32,371 bases of DNA from DATJLQ01 sp035509415 (lineage in GTDB: Bacteria; Pseudomonadota; Alphaproteobacteria; JACZXZ01), in contig DATJLQ010000231.1 in assembly GCA_035509415.1 (NCBI GenBank), positions 1-32,371 on the forward strand, read 5' to 3'. The translations under genes and the position numbers were made by a program. Positions 21,487 through 29,491 of the stretch are shown here, piece by piece. Each line of letters starts with the position of its first letter. Position 1 is the first letter of the stretch. The notes below the pieces were generated by a model. That model made no database searches and was not told the DNA's origin. It saw nothing but the letters and a program-made list of their open reading frames with translations.

Positions 21487-22029
21487 CTACTTGCAATCGC
21501 CGGTCGAGCCGTCGGCGCATTTCTTGCCGTTGATCCAGATCGCGCCCGAGAGATCGACGCCCCCGATGATCATGCCCTCGACCTTGGCGCCCGTCAGGTT
21601 GGCGCCGTAGAGGCTGCCCTCGGTCAAGTTGACGCCGGAGAGATTGGCGCCCTTGAGGTCGGCCAGGATCAGGAGCGCACCTTGCATCACGGCCCCCTGG
21701 AGATCGGCCTTCTCCAGGTTGGCGCCCGAGAGCTGCGAGCGCTGCAGGTTGGCGCCCTTGAGGTTGGCGCCCATGAGCTTGGCGAGACCGAGATTGGCGC
21801 CGAAGAGGTTCGCCTTCTCGAGATTGGCGCCGACCAGGTTGGCGCGCTTCAGGTCGACCTCCTGCAGGTTCATCCCCGGCATCGCGGCCCCCGCGCAATC
21901 CGCTTTTTCCTCGATCTTGCATTTTGTTTGCGCCTGGGCGTGCGGCGGCGGCGCAAGCACCATCGCCCCCAGGAATGCCATCGCCGCGCCGACACCCCAG
22001 TAATGTCGAATCTTCTTTGAGATTTTCAT
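21487..22029 (-). CDS. Secreted pentapeptide-repeat protein
   Basis: 180 residues. A signal peptide (KKIRHYWGVGAAMAFLGAMVLAPPPHAQAQ) precedes about 20 tandem A(N/D)LxX pentapeptides between residues 50 and 160 (ANLVGANLEKANLFGANL...), which fold into a right-handed quadrilateral beta-helix. Cysteines flank the helix: KCKIEEKADC before and GKKCADGSTGDC after, which may form disulfides in the periplasm. Function is unknown; it has no enzyme motif. ATG 22029 is chosen because GGAGG (22039-22035) is spaced 5 bp from it and overlaps the alternative GTG at 22035. The hydrolase gene on the other strand starts 248 bp away; that gap shows nothing distinctive. Confidence 0.92.
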   Translation of the reverse strand: MKISKKIRHYWGVGAAMAFLGAMVLAPPPHAQAQTKCKIEEKADCAGAAMPGMNLQEVDLKRANLVGANLEKANLFGANLGLAKLMGANLKGANLQRSQLSGANLEKADLQGAVMQGALLILADLKGANLSGVNLTEGSLYGANLTGAKVEGMIIGGVDLSGAIWINGKKCADGSTGDCK

Positions 22030-22277
22030 ATCCACCTCCGTCTGTGCCGCGTCGGTTCCGAGGCCGTTCCCATCCTTTCCCGCTCGAGAGCCCGCGTAGG
22101 CCCCGCCGACCGGCGTTCGTTACCCGCTCGGCGCGTGGCCTCGTCCCCGTCCCCTTGCCGCCGGACGACGCCATTGCGCCAAACGCCGATCAGTTTAGCA
22201 TGCCTCGCCCGGCCGCGCCCACGCCTCCGCGCAACGGAAGCGCGCACGCCGGATTTCGAACGGATTAGGAGCCTCGC

Positions 22278-23195
22278 ATGTCGGAGCGCAAGACCGTGAC
22301 CGCCCGGGAGCATTGGACCAGGAAGGGCGAGGTCCGTCTCTACCTTTACGAGAAATTCGTGGGCGATCCCAAGGAAGCGCGCGGCACGATCCTGTTCGTG
22401 CACGGCTCCTCCATGGCGGGCCGGCCGACTTTCGACCTGCAGGTCCCGGGCCGGCCCCATTCCTCGGCGATGGACTGGTTCGCCGAGCGCGGCTTCGACA
22501 CCTGGTCGGTCGACATGGAGGGCTATGGCCGCTCGGACAAGCAACGCGACATCAATTGCGACATCGCGAACGGCGCCGACGACCTCGCGGCGGCGGCCGA
22601 CTGCATCGAGAAGACGCGCGGCGCGGGGCCGCTTTTGATCTACGGCATCTCGTCGGGCGCTTTGCGCGCGGCGCTCTTCGCCGAGCGTTGTCCCGAGCGC
22701 GTCAAGCGCCTCGCGCTCGACGCCTTCGTCTGGACCGGGGACGGCAGCCCCACGCTCGCCGAGCGGCGCAAGAAGCTCCCCGCCTTCCTCGCGCGCAACC
22801 GGCGCCCGCTCGACCGCGCCTTCGTCCACAGCATCTTCACGCGCGACCATCCCGGCACCGCCGATAGCCGCGTGGTCGACGCCTTCGCGGACGCGATCCT
22901 CGCCCTCGACAGCGAGGTCCCGACCGGCACCTACGTCGACATGTGCACGAAGCTGCCGCTGGTCGAGCCCACGCGCATCCTCTGCCCGACCCTCGTCATG
23001 CGCGGCGAGTTCGACGGCATCGCGGGCTTCGACGATCTCATCGCCTTCTTCGCGAAGCTCCCCAACGCGGACAAGGAATTCGCCGTCATGCCGGGAATCG
23101 CGCACGCCTCGTTCCAGGAGAAGAATTATCTCTCCGTGTACGATATCCTTTACGGGTTCTTCAGCCGCACGCCGCCGGCCTATCGCGGCGGCTAA
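22278..23195 (+). CDS. Alpha/beta hydrolase
   Basis: 305 residues. Canonical fold: oxyanion region FVHGSSMAG (about 40-48), nucleophile in YGISSGALRAALFA (GxSxG, Ser about 124), the acid in RGEFDG (about 251) and His in GIAHASF (about 276). Residues WSVDMEGYGRSD are typical of esterase/lipase- or haloalkane-dehalogenase-like members. Substrate unknown. AGGAG lies 7 bp before the ATG. It ends 12 bp from the convergent YkgJ-type gene, and it is divergent from the pentapeptide-repeat gene. Confidence 0.9.
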   Translation: MSERKTVTAREHWTRKGEVRLYLYEKFVGDPKEARGTILFVHGSSMAGRPTFDLQVPGRPHSSAMDWFAERGFDTWSVDMEGYGRSDKQRDINCDIANGADDLAAAADCIEKTRGAGPLLIYGISSGALRAALFAERCPERVKRLALDAFVWTGDGSPTLAERRKKLPAFLARNRRPLDRAFVHSIFTRDHPGTADSRVVDAFADAILALDSEVPTGTYVDMCTKLPLVEPTRILCPTLVMRGEFDGIAGFDDLIAFFAKLPNADKEFAVMPGIAHASFQEKNYLSVYDILYGFFSRTPPAYRGG

Positions 23196-23207
23196 GTCGA
23201 GCGCGCG

Positions 23208-23702
23208 TCAGGTGCGTGCCGCGTCGCGGAGGCGCTTCCTGCGGCGCTTGGCCAACGCCTTCTCGTGCTCTACGCGCTCGGCCTTGGTCTCGCGCGCCTC
23301 GAGCTTCGCGAGGTCGGCGGACGGCATCTGGATGAAGCGCGCATAATCGTAGAGCTCGTCCGCGTGGTCCCAGCAATTGTAGCCGCGGCAATCGTTGGGC
23401 CGCGCGCGGTAGACCGTGCAGCGCCGGGTCGGGCTCAGGAACTGGCAGGTCTTGTCGACCGCCTTGATGCGCTTCCGGCCGCCGCGCGGGTGCTCGACGA
23501 TGTGCTTCGCCTCGAACTCGCGCACGGTGAGCTCGAGGAACTTGGCGAGCCGGCGGATGTCGGCGCGGCTCACCTCGACCCAGCCCGCCATCTTGCAGCA
23601 GAGACTCGGGCATTTGAGGCAATCGAGGCGTCTTGAAATCAGCTCGGCCACGTCCGCGTACCGCCTTCGCGCAAAGCCGGGCGCCCAATGCCGGAACGGC
23701 AT
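23208..23702 (-). CDS. YkgJ family cysteine cluster protein
   Basis: 164 residues from ATG 23702. Cysteines are arranged as C28-x2-C31-x3-C35-C36 (CLKCPSLCC), then KTCQFLSPTRRCTVYRARPNDCRGYNCW, the CxBxCxxC-type zinc or iron-sulfur cluster pattern of the YkgJ/UPF0153 family. The C-terminus is strongly basic (AKRRRKRLRDAART). Function is unknown; a metal or Fe-S cluster is likely. The start is uncertain: a longer frame to 23855 exists, but that part is Arg/Pro-rich and includes a palindrome (CCTGTC/GACAGG, 23725-23743), so it looks noncoding; GTG 23651 is another option. It converges on the alpha/beta hydrolase. Confidence 0.85.
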   Translation of the reverse strand: MPFRHWAPGFARRRYADVAELISRRLDCLKCPSLCCKMAGWVEVSRADIRRLAKFLELTVREFEAKHIVEHPRGGRKRIKAVDKTCQFLSPTRRCTVYRARPNDCRGYNCWDHADELYDYARFIQMPSADLAKLEARETKAERVEHEKALAKRRRKRLRDAART

Positions 23703-23848
23703 CCTGCGACCCGGCGTCCTTCGACCTGTCATCGTTCGACAGGGCGATGGACGTCGCCGATCGCTCCGGGGTCGGCTGTGGCGGCCGTTATGCCAAAGAT
23801 TTGCCGCCGCGGCAATGGCGCTCGGCTTGGATCGCGGCACGCTATCCG

Positions 23849-23878
23849 GCGTCACAGACTTGTGAAATCATGTGACGC
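23849..23878. promoter_or_regulatory. Nested palindromes upstream of the ModA-like gene
   Basis: GCGTCAC (23849-23855) and GTGACGC (23872-23878) are exact inverted repeats 16 bp apart, and within them TCACA-gact-TGTGA (23852-23865) is a second perfect palindrome. It lies 34-63 bp before ATG 23912, where an operator would be expected. The binding protein is unknown. Confidence 0.5.
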
Positions 23879-23911
23879 GCGGCTCGACGCCCCGGGCATT
23901 AGGGTGTGGTC

Positions 23912-24715
23912 ATGGAATCGATTTCGAGGCGCAGGTTCGGGGCGATCGCGACCGGCGGGTTGATGGCGACCGGCACGCTCGCGGCGGCCCCGGCACCCGC
24001 CCGGGCCGAGGACGCGATCCCGCCCAATGTCGTGGTGTTCGCCGAGCCGACCATCCAGCACGCCGTCAAGGACATCACCGCCCCTTGGCGCGCGCGCACC
24101 GAGACGCCCATCGACCTGTTCGGCACGCGCAGCGACGTGATGATCCAGCAGCGCGTGCGCGGTGCCCGCTGCGACGTGCTGATCGCGACGCGCGAGACCA
24201 TGGACCGGGACGCGGTGCCGGCGAAGCTGGTCGCGCCTGGGTCGCGCTTCGATCTCTGGCGCAACCGGCTCGTGCTCGCCGGCCGCGCGCCGGGGAAGGC
24301 GCCCATTACACTTGGGCCCACGACCGATCTTCTAGCCATGCTCGGCGCCGGCCGCCTCGCGATCGCCGACGCCGCGGTCGCGCCCGCGGGTGTCGCGGCC
24401 GAGGCCGTGCTCGAGAAGCTCGGCTTCCGCTCGAAGCTCCAGGGCCGCATCCAAGGGGCCGAAAGCAGCCCGGGTGCCGCGTTCCTGGTCTCGACGGGCG
24501 CGGCACCGCTCGGGCTTATCTATGCGAGCGACGTGGCCGCGGACCCGAGCCTCGCCGTGGTCGCGACCGTGCCGGACGAGCTTTATGAGCCGACCGTCTA
24601 CGCGATCGCCCTCATGCAGGGCGTGGTGGTGCCGGGTGCCGCACTTCTTTCGGATTATCTGCGCTCGGCCGAGGCGGCCCAGCGTTTGGCCGCCAACGGA
24701 TTGGCGCCCGCCTAG
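23912..24715 (+). CDS. Periplasmic ModA-like substrate-binding protein
   Basis: 267 residues from ATG 23912 (GTG 23906 is also possible). The signal is Tat type: SRRRFGAIATGGLMATGTLA with a cleavage site near PARA-ED (33). The mature part has the layout of type II binding proteins of the molybdate/tungstate class: VVVFAEPTIQHAVKDITAPW, RSDVMIQQRVRGARCDVLIATRETMD, NRLVLAG, and GAAPLGLIYASDVA. The usual transporter partners modB and modC are not in the window. Downstream are a cytochrome b and a molybdenum-cofactor enzyme, so it may bind molybdate or an organic ligand for that system (inference). 33 bp separate it from the cytochrome gene. Confidence 0.82.
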   Translation: MESISRRRFGAIATGGLMATGTLAAAPAPARAEDAIPPNVVVFAEPTIQHAVKDITAPWRARTETPIDLFGTRSDVMIQQRVRGARCDVLIATRETMDRDAVPAKLVAPGSRFDLWRNRLVLAGRAPGKAPITLGPTTDLLAMLGAGRLAIADAAVAPAGVAAEAVLEKLGFRSKLQGRIQGAESSPGAAFLVSTGAAPLGLIYASDVAADPSLAVVATVPDELYEPTVYAIALMQGVVVPGAALLSDYLRSAEAAQRLAANGLAPA

Positions 24716-24748
24716 GCGCCGAGCGCCGTGCGACATGGGGGATGGGGG

Positions 24749-25438
24749 ATGACAGCGAGCCTGGAGCGCGAGGACGAGGGGGCGGTCGACACCCAGACCC
24801 ATCCCCGAATCGTGCGCGCGACCCATTGGATCAACGCGCTCGCGATGCTGATCATGGTCGGGAGCGGCTGGCGCATCTACAACTGGCATCCGATCTTCCC
24901 GTTCCATTTCCCGGTCATGTTCACCTTCGGCGGCGACGTGTGGACCTCGCGCGCCGTGCATGACGAGGACGGGCTCGCGGGCGCCATCCAATGGCATCTC
25001 CTCGGCATGTGGATTTTGGTGCTCAATTTCATCGTCTATCTCGCCTACGGCTTCGTCTCGGGCCATTTCCGGCGCGACTTCTTCCCGCTCCGGCCGCGCG
25101 CGATCCTCAAGGACTTCATGGCTGCGTTGCGCTTTCGCCTGGCGCATCGGCTCGGCCAGTACAACGCGGTGCAGAAGGCGGCCTATGTCGGCGTGTTGGC
25201 CGCGATCCTCTTGACCATCCTCTCCGGCCTCTCGATCTGGAAGCCGGTGCAGCTGCAATGGCTCGCCTGGATCTTCGGCGGATTCGACAATGCGCGCATC
25301 GTCCATTTCTGCGGCATGGCGGCGATCGTGGGGTTCGTCGTGGTGCATCTCGCACTCACCTTCCTGGTGCCGAAGACCCTGGTCTCGATGATCCTCGGCA
25401 AGGCGTCGAGCCCGGCGCACCGGGAGCGCGCACCATGA
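24749..25438 (+). CDS. Cytochrome b (b561/Ni-Fe-hydrogenase type), di-heme membrane protein
   Basis: 229 residues with about four transmembrane helices. Four histidines lie in helices: H26 (RATHWINALAMLIMV), H83 (QWHLLGMWILVLNF), H186 (VHFCGM) and H200 (VVVHLALTF), enough to hold two b hemes, as in the cytochrome b561/HyaC-like family. It should pass electrons between the quinone pool and a periplasmic partner. Its stop overlaps the start of the molybdopterin enzyme gene (ATGA, 25435-25438), so that protein is the obvious partner, as MsrQ is for MsrP. A G-rich Shine-Dalgarno (GGGGATGGGGG) lies directly before ATG 24749. Confidence 0.9.
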   Translation: MTASLEREDEGAVDTQTHPRIVRATHWINALAMLIMVGSGWRIYNWHPIFPFHFPVMFTFGGDVWTSRAVHDEDGLAGAIQWHLLGMWILVLNFIVYLAYGFVSGHFRRDFFPLRPRAILKDFMAALRFRLAHRLGQYNAVQKAAYVGVLAAILLTILSGLSIWKPVQLQWLAWIFGGFDNARIVHFCGMAAIVGFVVVHLALTFLVPKTLVSMILGKASSPAHRERAP

Positions 25439-26244
25439 CGCCGCTTCTCGACGCGCCCCACGCGGTTCCCGCGAAGCCCAACCTGCCCGCGAAACCCAAC
25501 TTGCCCGCGAAGGCCCGGCTCGAGCGCAGCTCGTTGGTGAAGAGCCTCGAGCGGCGGCTCTTCTTCCGCCAGGGGCTGAGCCTCGGAGCGCTGGCATTGC
25601 TCGCGGGCTGCGACATCACCGACGATGACGCGGTCCAGCGGGTACTCCGCGCCATGAGCCGGCTCAACGACCGCGCCCAGGCCTGGCTGTTCGACCCGAA
25701 GCGCCTGGCGCCGACCTATTCGGAAAGCGCCGTGACGAATCCGTTCCGCTACAACGCCTATTACGGACCGGACCAGGCGCCGAAGATCGACGGCGCCTCC
25801 TACAAGCTCGAATTCGCCGGACTCATCGGCGACAAGCGGCCCTGGAGCCTCACCCAGCTTTACGCGCTGCCGCAGACATCCCAGATCACGCGCCATGTCT
25901 GCGTCGAGGGGTGGAGTGCGATCGGGAAATGGACCGGCGCACCCTTGCGCACGCTCCTCGAGCGCGTCGAGGCCGACCTCACGGCGAAATATGTCGGCTT
26001 CATCTGCGCCGACGGCTACTACAGCAGCATGGACATGGCGAGTGCGCTCCATCCCCAAACCATCCTCGCCTTCAAATGCAACGACGCGACGCTCGCGCCG
26101 CGTTACGGCTATCCGTTCAAGATCCGCATCCCGACCAAGCTCGGCTTCAAGAACCCGAAATTCATCACCGCGCTTTACGTCACCAACCGGTTCCCGGGCG
26201 GCTTCTGGGAGGATCGCGGCTACAACTGGTTCGGCGGCATATGA
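25435..26244 (+). CDS. Tat lipoprotein, molybdopterin oxidoreductase of sulfite oxidase/MsrP family
   Basis: 269 residues. Unusual N-terminus: a Pro-rich repeat PAKPNL-PAKPNL-PAKARL (12-29), then the Tat signal ERRLFFRQGLSLGALALLAGC with twin Arg 40-41 and a lipobox LAGC ending at C59. The mature domain is the sulfite-oxidase fold with the molybdenum-ligating cysteine C156 in RHVCVEGWSAIGKWTG, then CADGYYSSMDMASALHPQTILAF, KIRIPTKLGFKNPKFI and the C-terminal PGGFWEDRGYNW. Related enzymes reduce methionine sulfoxide (MsrP) or oxidise sulfite; the substrate here is unknown. It should be attached to the periplasmic membrane face. ATGA overlaps join it to the cytochrome b gene upstream and the DUF2064 gene downstream. 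Confidence 0.9.
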   Translation: MTPLLDAPHAVPAKPNLPAKPNLPAKARLERSSLVKSLERRLFFRQGLSLGALALLAGCDITDDDAVQRVLRAMSRLNDRAQAWLFDPKRLAPTYSESAVTNPFRYNAYYGPDQAPKIDGASYKLEFAGLIGDKRPWSLTQLYALPQTSQITRHVCVEGWSAIGKWTGAPLRTLLERVEADLTAKYVGFICADGYYSSMDMASALHPQTILAFKCNDATLAPRYGYPFKIRIPTKLGFKNPKFITALYVTNRFPGGFWEDRGYNWFGGI

Positions 26245-27062
26245 GCAAGGCGGGCACCTGCGCGATCGCCGTGATGGCGAAGGCGCCGCGCAGCGGGAGC
26301 GTGAAGACGCGCCTGGTCCCACCCCTCAGCTTCGATGAGGCGCGCGCGCTGAGTGCCGCCTTCCTGCGCGACACCACCGAGAACATATCCTCCGCTTCGC
26401 GCCACGCGCCGATCGAGGGCTTCGTCGCCTACGCGCCCGCGGGCGCCGAGGCGGCGTTCGAGGGAGCGCTCGAGCCCTCGACGTCGCTCCTGCTCGCCGA
26501 CGGCAATGTTCCGACGCCGCCGCGCGTCAAAGGCTTCGGGCGCTGCCTGCTGCATGCGGCGGACACCCTCCTCGCGCGCGGCTACGGGGCCGCTTGCGTG
26601 CTGAATTCCGACAGCCCGACGCTCCCCACGTCGCTGCTCGCACGCGCGGCGCAAATGCTGCTCATGCCGGGCGACCGCGCCGTGCTCGGCCCGGCGGCCG
26701 ACGGCGGCTACTACCTTCTCGGCGTCAAGGCGGCCCACGGGCACCTCTTCGAGGACGTGGATTGGAGCACCGAGCGGGTCGCGGACCAGACGCGGGCGCG
26801 CGCGGCCGAGCTCGGGCTCGAGACGGTCGAGCTCGCCCCCTGGTACGACGTCGACGACCGCGCGTCCCTCGCGCGCCTCATGGCCGAGCTCTCGGCCGCG
26901 AACGCGATCGCGACGGCGAACGGCATGACGCCCTACGCGGCACCGGTCACGGCCCAATGTCTGCGCGGCTTCGGCCTCGACGCGCGTATCCTCGCGAGCG
27001 TGCACGAGCCGGCGCCCGACGCGCAAGGCGCCTATCGTCTTGCGCGCGAAGCGGCACGATGA
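26241..27062 (+). CDS. DUF2064/TIGR04282 family glycosyl- or nucleotidyltransferase
   Basis: 273 residues. Motifs are AVMAKAPRSGSVKTRLVPPLS (8-30), CVLNSDSPTLP (about 118-128) and VLGPAADGGYYLLGV (about 150-164), the signature of the DUF2064/TIGR04282 family, which has a GT-A-like fold related to nucleotide-sugar transferases. Members have been annotated as arsenosugar-synthesis or radical-SAM-associated transferases. The C-terminal 60 residues (YAAPVTAQCLRGFGLDARILASVHEPAPDAQGAYRLAREA) extend beyond the usual core. It overlaps the preceding Mo-enzyme gene and the following GT87-type gene by ATGA. No arsM/arsS gene is nearby, so an arsenosugar role is not supported here. Confidence 0.87.
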   Translation: MSKAGTCAIAVMAKAPRSGSVKTRLVPPLSFDEARALSAAFLRDTTENISSASRHAPIEGFVAYAPAGAEAAFEGALEPSTSLLLADGNVPTPPRVKGFGRCLLHAADTLLARGYGAACVLNSDSPTLPTSLLARAAQMLLMPGDRAVLGPAADGGYYLLGVKAAHGHLFEDVDWSTERVADQTRARAAELGLETVELAPWYDVDDRASLARLMAELSAANAIATANGMTPYAAPVTAQCLRGFGLDARILASVHEPAPDAQGAYRLAREAAR

Positions 27063-28426
27063 GCGAAAGCCCGCGGCGTCGCGCTTGGGCGCTTCCGGCG
27101 CTGGGATTGGCCCTCTTGGCGCTCACCGCGGCCGCCGCCTATTGGCATGCGCCGGGGGCGACCGACGCCGAGTCCGCGCACCATCGGAGCGTGTTCGTGG
27201 CGCTTGCCTGCGTCGCGAGCCTCGTCTACCTCGCCGCGGTCGCGGTGACGTTGAACTTGCGGCTTCCGCGCCGCGCCCTTTGGGGCATTCTCCTGTGCGC
27301 GGCCCTGATGCGTCTCGCCGCCCTCCCGACCGTCCCGCTTCTGTCGACCGACGTCTATCGCTACGTCTGGGACGGCAAGGTCCAGGTCGCGGGCATCAAC
27401 CCCTATCGCTACATCCCCGACGCGCCCGAGCTCAAGGCGCTGCGCGACGATTTCATGTTCCCGCGCATCAACCGCGCGGACTACGCGCACACGATCTACC
27501 CGCCGACCGCCGAGCTGGTCTATTTCCTCGGCGCGTTCCTGAGCCCGACCTATGTCGGCATGAAGGCGCTCATGGTGGCGCTCGAGATAGGCGCGATCGC
27601 GGTCATGCTGCGCCTTCTCGGCCGCGCGCGGCTGCCGCGCGAGCGCATCTTGATCTATGCGTGGAATCCGCTGCCGGTTTGGGAATTCGCGGGCAACGGC
27701 CATGTCGACGCGCTCGCCCTCGCCCTCATCGCCCTCATGATGCTCGCCTATCTCGCGCGCGCGCGCCTCGCGACCGGCGCCCTTCTGGGGGCCGCGATCC
27801 TGGTCAAGTTCCTGCCGCTGGCCCTCTTCCCCGCCTTTTGGCGCCGCTGGGATTGGCGCATGCCGGCCGCGTGCGTGGCCGCGATTTTGCTCCTCTATCT
27901 TCCCTATTATCTCGGCGTCGGCACCGGCGTGTTCGGCTTCCTTCCCAACTACGCGAGCGAGGAGGGTCTCACCACCGGCGCCGGCTTCTACCCCATCTTC
28001 GTCCTCGAGCGCCTGCTTCCGCTGGCACCCGCCGCGATCTACGCCATCGAGGCGGCGGCAACGCTGCTGCTGCTTTGGCTCGGCTGGTGGATCGCCTTCG
28101 CGCGCGACCCGCGTCTCGCGGGGGCCGAGGAGATCGCGATCCTCGGGCGCGACGTGCTCTTGCTCTCGACGGCACTCATGCTCGCCCTCACGCCGCATTT
28201 CGCCTGGTACTACGCCTGGCTCGCGTTCCCGGCCTGCCTGTGGCCCAGCTACAGCGTGCTCTATCTGACGGGGGCCGCGTTCCTGCTCAATTTCGACCCC
28301 GAGCACCGGGACCTTCTTTGGCGCGGCCTGATGTTCGGCCCGTTCGTCCCGTTCGCGGCGATGGAATACATCTGGCGCCGGCGTGGCGCTGCGCTGCCGC
28401 TCGCCGGCATCCTTCGGAGGATCTGA
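27059..28426 (+). CDS. GT87/DUF2029-type integral membrane glycosyltransferase
   Basis: 455 residues, about 10-11 transmembrane helices. It begins with WALPALGLALLALTAAAAYW, and the first periplasmic loop has LLSTDVYRYVWDGKVQVAGINPYRYIPDAPE, with acidic residues placed as in GT-C enzymes (D-x-x-R-Y-x-W-D-G). Later LIYAWNPLPVWEFAGNGHVDALALALI and LLGAAILVKFLPLALFPAFWRRW are typical of GT87/DUF2029 mannosyltransferases. Such enzymes use a polyprenyl-phosphate sugar on the outer face of the inner membrane; the GT2 enzyme three genes on could supply it. It starts inside the DUF2064 stop (ATGA, 27059-27062) and carries GGAGG for the next gene near its end. Confidence 0.88.
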   Translation: MSESPRRRAWALPALGLALLALTAAAAYWHAPGATDAESAHHRSVFVALACVASLVYLAAVAVTLNLRLPRRALWGILLCAALMRLAALPTVPLLSTDVYRYVWDGKVQVAGINPYRYIPDAPELKALRDDFMFPRINRADYAHTIYPPTAELVYFLGAFLSPTYVGMKALMVALEIGAIAVMLRLLGRARLPRERILIYAWNPLPVWEFAGNGHVDALALALIALMMLAYLARARLATGALLGAAILVKFLPLALFPAFWRRWDWRMPAACVAAILLLYLPYYLGVGTGVFGFLPNYASEEGLTTGAGFYPIFVLERLLPLAPAAIYAIEAAATLLLLWLGWWIAFARDPRLAGAEEIAILGRDVLLLSTALMLALTPHFAWYYAWLAFPACLWPSYSVLYLTGAAFLLNFDPEHRDLLWRGLMFGPFVPFAAMEYIWRRRGAALPLAGILRRI

Positions 28427-28428
28427 GC

Positions 28429-29478
28429 ATGCCCACGACGCTCAAGGACCCGCGGCGCTATTTCGAGGCGGTCGAGGCGGAGCGCGGCCCGGTCGCAGAA
28501 TCACCGCCCGTGTGCCTCTATCTCGAGACCACGAACCGCTGCAATCTTCTGTGCGAGACCTGCCCGCGCACCTTCGAGACGCTCGAGCCGCCCGCGGACA
28601 TGAGCTGGGAGCTGTTCACGTCCATCGTCGGGCAGTTTCCCTCGATCGCGCGCGTGGTGCTTCACGGCGTGGGCGAGCCGATGATGGTGGAGGATCTCCC
28701 GCGCATGATCCGCCATTTGAAGGCGCGCGGCATTTACGTGCTGTTCAACACCAACGGCACCCTGCTCACCGCGCGGAAGCGGCGCGAGCTGATCGAGACC
28801 GGGCTCGACGAGTTGCGCGTCTCGCTCGACGCGGCCGAGGCCGAGACCTTCAAGAAGGTGCGCGGGCGCGACATGTTCGACCGCATCGTGCGCAACGTGC
28901 GCGCCTTCGTCGCCTATCAGAAGGAGATCGGCGCCACGACGCCGCGCGTTTCGCTTTGGCTCACCGGGCTCAAGGAGACGGTCGACCAGCTCCCCGCCTT
29001 CGTGCGCCTCGCGGCCGAGATGGGCATCGCCGAGGTCTATCTTCAGCGCATGGTATTCATGGACGAAGGCCGCGGCCTCGCGCGCCCGGAATCCTCGCTC
29101 TTCGAAAGCGGCGCCGCGCGCGAGACGGAAGCCATCGAGGCGGCGGTCGAGCTCGGCCGAGCGCTCGGCGTGCGGCTCGACGCGTCGGGTGCGACCGAGC
29201 CGGGCCTGAGCCTCAAGAAGGAGCAAGACGACCGGCCCTGGTCCTTGTGCCGGCGGCCCTGGTCGCTCATGTATTTCACCGCCCATGGGCGCGCGCTGCC
29301 CTGCTGCATAGCGCCCTTCTCCGCGCCCGGCTACGAGAGCTACACGCTCGGCGATGCGACCCAAGAGAGCTTGCGCGAAATCTGGAACGGCCCCGCCTAT
29401 CGCGAATTCCGCGCCTCGCTCCTAGGCCCCGTCCCGCCCAAGCCGTGCCAGAGCTGCGGCCTGCGTTGGAGTCTCTGA
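28429..29478 (+). CDS. Radical SAM protein with SPASM/twitch-like C-terminus
   Basis: 349 residues. The SAM-cluster motif C38-x3-C42-x2-C45 (TNRCNLLCETCPR) is intact and is followed by a TIM-barrel pattern: HGVGEPMMVEDL (GE motif), LFNTNGTLL and LRVSLDAA. Extra cysteines near the end, C274, C292-C293, C340 and C343 (LPCCIAPF, CQSCG), suggest a second Fe-S cluster as in SPASM/twitch enzymes, which often modify peptides or sugars. Substrate unknown. GGAGG at 28415-28419 lies in the end of the GT87 gene; the gap between the genes is 2 bp. It sits between two glycosyltransferase genes, so a sugar, glycolipid or small carrier substrate is the first guess. Confidence 0.92.
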   Translation: MPTTLKDPRRYFEAVEAERGPVAESPPVCLYLETTNRCNLLCETCPRTFETLEPPADMSWELFTSIVGQFPSIARVVLHGVGEPMMVEDLPRMIRHLKARGIYVLFNTNGTLLTARKRRELIETGLDELRVSLDAAEAETFKKVRGRDMFDRIVRNVRAFVAYQKEIGATTPRVSLWLTGLKETVDQLPAFVRLAAEMGIAEVYLQRMVFMDEGRGLARPESSLFESGAARETEAIEAAVELGRALGVRLDASGATEPGLSLKKEQDDRPWSLCRRPWSLMYFTAHGRALPCCIAPFSAPGYESYTLGDATQESLREIWNGPAYREFRASLLGPVPPKPCQSCGLRWSL

Positions 29479-29491
29479 GGCCGAGGCCCGC

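Noticed and set aside
23703..23855. N-terminal extension of the YkgJ-type protein
   Set aside because: The extra 51 codons are Arg/Pro-rich, contain an inverted repeat and fall in the divergent promoter region; the start at 23702 is more likely.
26241..27062. Arsenosugar biosynthesis locus
   Set aside because: The family name of the DUF2064 transferase suggests it, but no arsM or arsS gene is in the window and the radical SAM gene does not sit beside an arsenite methyltransferase.
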